Shown here: piece after piece, positions 63,260 through 64,000 of the stretch
Position numbering within the stretch: the stretch's first letter is position 1
Layout: each line of letters begins with the position of its first letter
Assembly (NCBI RefSeq): GCF_018449675.1
Contig: NZ_JAAVUZ010000004.1
Coordinates: 268,293-332,292, forward strand
From: Glaciihabitans sp. dw_435
GTDB lineage: Bacteria > Actinomycetota > Actinomycetes > Actinomycetales > Microbacteriaceae
Direction of reading: 5' to 3'
Length of the DNA: 64,000 nt
The notes under the pieces: model-generated
Seen by the model: only the letters and a program-made list of their open reading frames with translations
What the model was told of the DNA's origin: nothing
Databases searched by the model: none
Position numbers and translations under genes: made by a program

Positions 63260-64000
63260 TCGCAATCGTCGTTTCTGTGTTCATGTGGCTGCTAGCCGCA
63301 TGCTTACTGGTCTTGCGTCGTGGACGCGCCGAGCGAAACATCACCTATGCGGCGCTGACCATCGCACTTGCGACGACTCTCAACATCGACGTGGTGTACC
63401 GGACGCTCGATGCGCTAGCCGGCGGGGTCAATCTAGTCACTTTGTTAGCGGACTTGACTCTAATGACCGGAGTTTTCTTCCTCGGTCGCGGCGTCGCAAG
63501 AGCTTCCGAGAATCAGCCGCTACCCATCCGATTTGCGCTCAGCCCAGTTGCGCTCTTGGTTGCGCTCGGCTTGGCGATTACGGCTTTTGCACTCATTGAG
63601 CGTGGTGTAACTACGACAACATTTATGCTCGATCTCGGCACACAGTCGGCTGCAGCGGCATATTCGGCGATCCAGTTCGCCTACTACGGGATTGTGCTTG
63701 CGGCGATGGCGGTGCTCGGTGCGCGACAAGTCCAAATCAGCGCGGGATTGCAAGCGCTCTCTCCGGGTGTGCTTGTCGCGGGGAGCGTTTGCGGCATCTT
63801 TCTGAGCATCGTGGTCATTGCCATGGATCTGGCCCATCTCAGCGGAAACCTGGCACTGATGACCGCGATCGATCTGGCCTATTCGCCGCTGTATCTGATG
63901 ACGTTCTTGTTCCTTTGTCTCGGGTTCGCCAGCGGTCCCGCGACACGTACCGTGCGCGCGCACTCACGCGAACGGACGGCACGCATGCTTTCGGTCGAGG
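63256..64000 (+). CDS. Multi-spanning membrane protein, MAB_1171c-like (3' end outside window)
   Basis: An open frame of at least 248 residues with seven or eight hydrophobic helices (first MIAIVVSVFMWLLAACLLVL). The order EspR-like regulator, ImmA-like peptidase and a long membrane protein is one I associate with MAB_1171c-type putative transporters of Actinobacteria, but the assignment rests on order and topology only. The ATG overlaps the peptidase stop (ATGA). The frame runs to the window end, where the cytosolic part begins (VRAHSRERTARML). Confidence 0.65.
   Translation, partial: MIAIVVSVFMWLLAACLLVLRRGRAERNITYAALTIALATTLNIDVVYRTLDALAGGVNLVTLLADLTLMTGVFFLGRGVARASENQPLPIRFALSPVALLVALGLAITAFALIERGVTTTTFMLDLGTQSAAAAYSAIQFAYYGIVLAAMAVLGARQVQISAGLQALSPGVLVAGSVCGIFLSIVVIAMDLAHLSGNLALMTAIDLAYSPLYLMTFLFLCLGFASGPATRTVRAHSRERTARMLSVE

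Larger units (their letters stand above)
55285..64000 (+). mobile_element. Integrated element at tRNA-Met, extends beyond the window
   Basis: The excisionase-like and integrase genes lie directly behind the intact tRNA and read away from it. Then come nuclease-like and TIR genes, conjugation-related genes (SSB, DUF4913-like, remnants of TraG/VirD4-type and ArdC-like proteins) and an XRE/ImmA/membrane trio. The intergenic DNA is less GC-rich than the chromosome to the left. No second copy of the tRNA 3' end was found in the window, so the far end is outside. The broken traG gene suggests that the element cannot conjugate by itself. Confidence 0.8.

Noticed and set aside
55285..64000. A second copy of the tRNA-Met 3' end (attR)
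   Set aside because: I looked for GTTCAAGTCCCGTCCGCC or a close copy in the rest of the window and saw none; it is probably beyond 64000.

Overview
The window is a 64 kb piece of chromosome from a high-GC Gram-positive bacterium, most likely a member of the Actinobacteria in or near the family Microbacteriaceae. The signs are GC-rich coding with many GTG and TTG starts, the actinobacterial gene orders hrcA-dnaJ-rsmE-HIT-phoH-ybeY-CBS protein-era and recO-uppS, a leucine-codon leader peptide before leuA, DUF1990 and TIGR01777 family proteins, and a class-I-type glycyl-tRNA synthetase. The organism is inferred from gene content and style; no 16S gene is present.

Positions 1-15000 are a housekeeping block on the + strand: an aminotransferase, an epimerase-like protein, the translation factor LepA, HemW, then the stress/ribosome cluster hrcA, dnaJ, rsmE, HIT protein, phoH, ybeY, a CBS-domain membrane protein and era. 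Two DUF4870 membrane proteins lie on the other strand, and a CIRCE operator precedes hrcA. Positions 14900-23900 form a sensory and transport block: histidine kinase, response regulator, MacB-type ATPase, FtsX-type permease, a 992-residue SARP/NB-ARC regulator, and a divergent DrrAB-like exporter. Next come leuA with its attenuator and a 1265-bp IS30-family element that sits between leuA and its apparent terminator.

Positions 27400-40400 carry a TRIC/UPF0126 channel, recO-uppS, a secreted protein, an oxidoreductase, glyS, a DsbA/FrnE protein with a tiny coupled gene, a YbaK deacylase, dusB, dgt and dnaG. Positions 40500-47000 are a complete oligopeptide ABC transporter operon (binding protein, two permeases, a fused double ATPase and an extra ATPase). 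After tRNA-Asn, two further NarL-type sensory systems, azlCD, peptide deformylase, a DMT transporter and a glycosyltransferase follow, ending at tRNA-Met (55211-55284).

From tRNA-Met to the end (about 8.7 kb) the DNA is an integrated mobile element that runs off the window. It has an excisionase-like protein, a tyrosine integrase, a two-gene operon of an unknown protein with a possible nuclease fold plus a GIY-YIG nuclease, a TIR-domain protein, a small zinc protein, SSB and DUF4913-like genes, and an XRE / ImmA-like peptidase / membrane protein trio. An ArdC-like gene is fused out of frame to the tail of a TraG/VirD4-like coupling protein. I read that as a deletion scar, so the element has probably lost conjugation but kept defence-like cargo.

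Many isolated genes start 6-7 nt after a TAnnnT hexamer with no ribosome binding site, which suggests widespread leaderless transcription and helped choose several starts.
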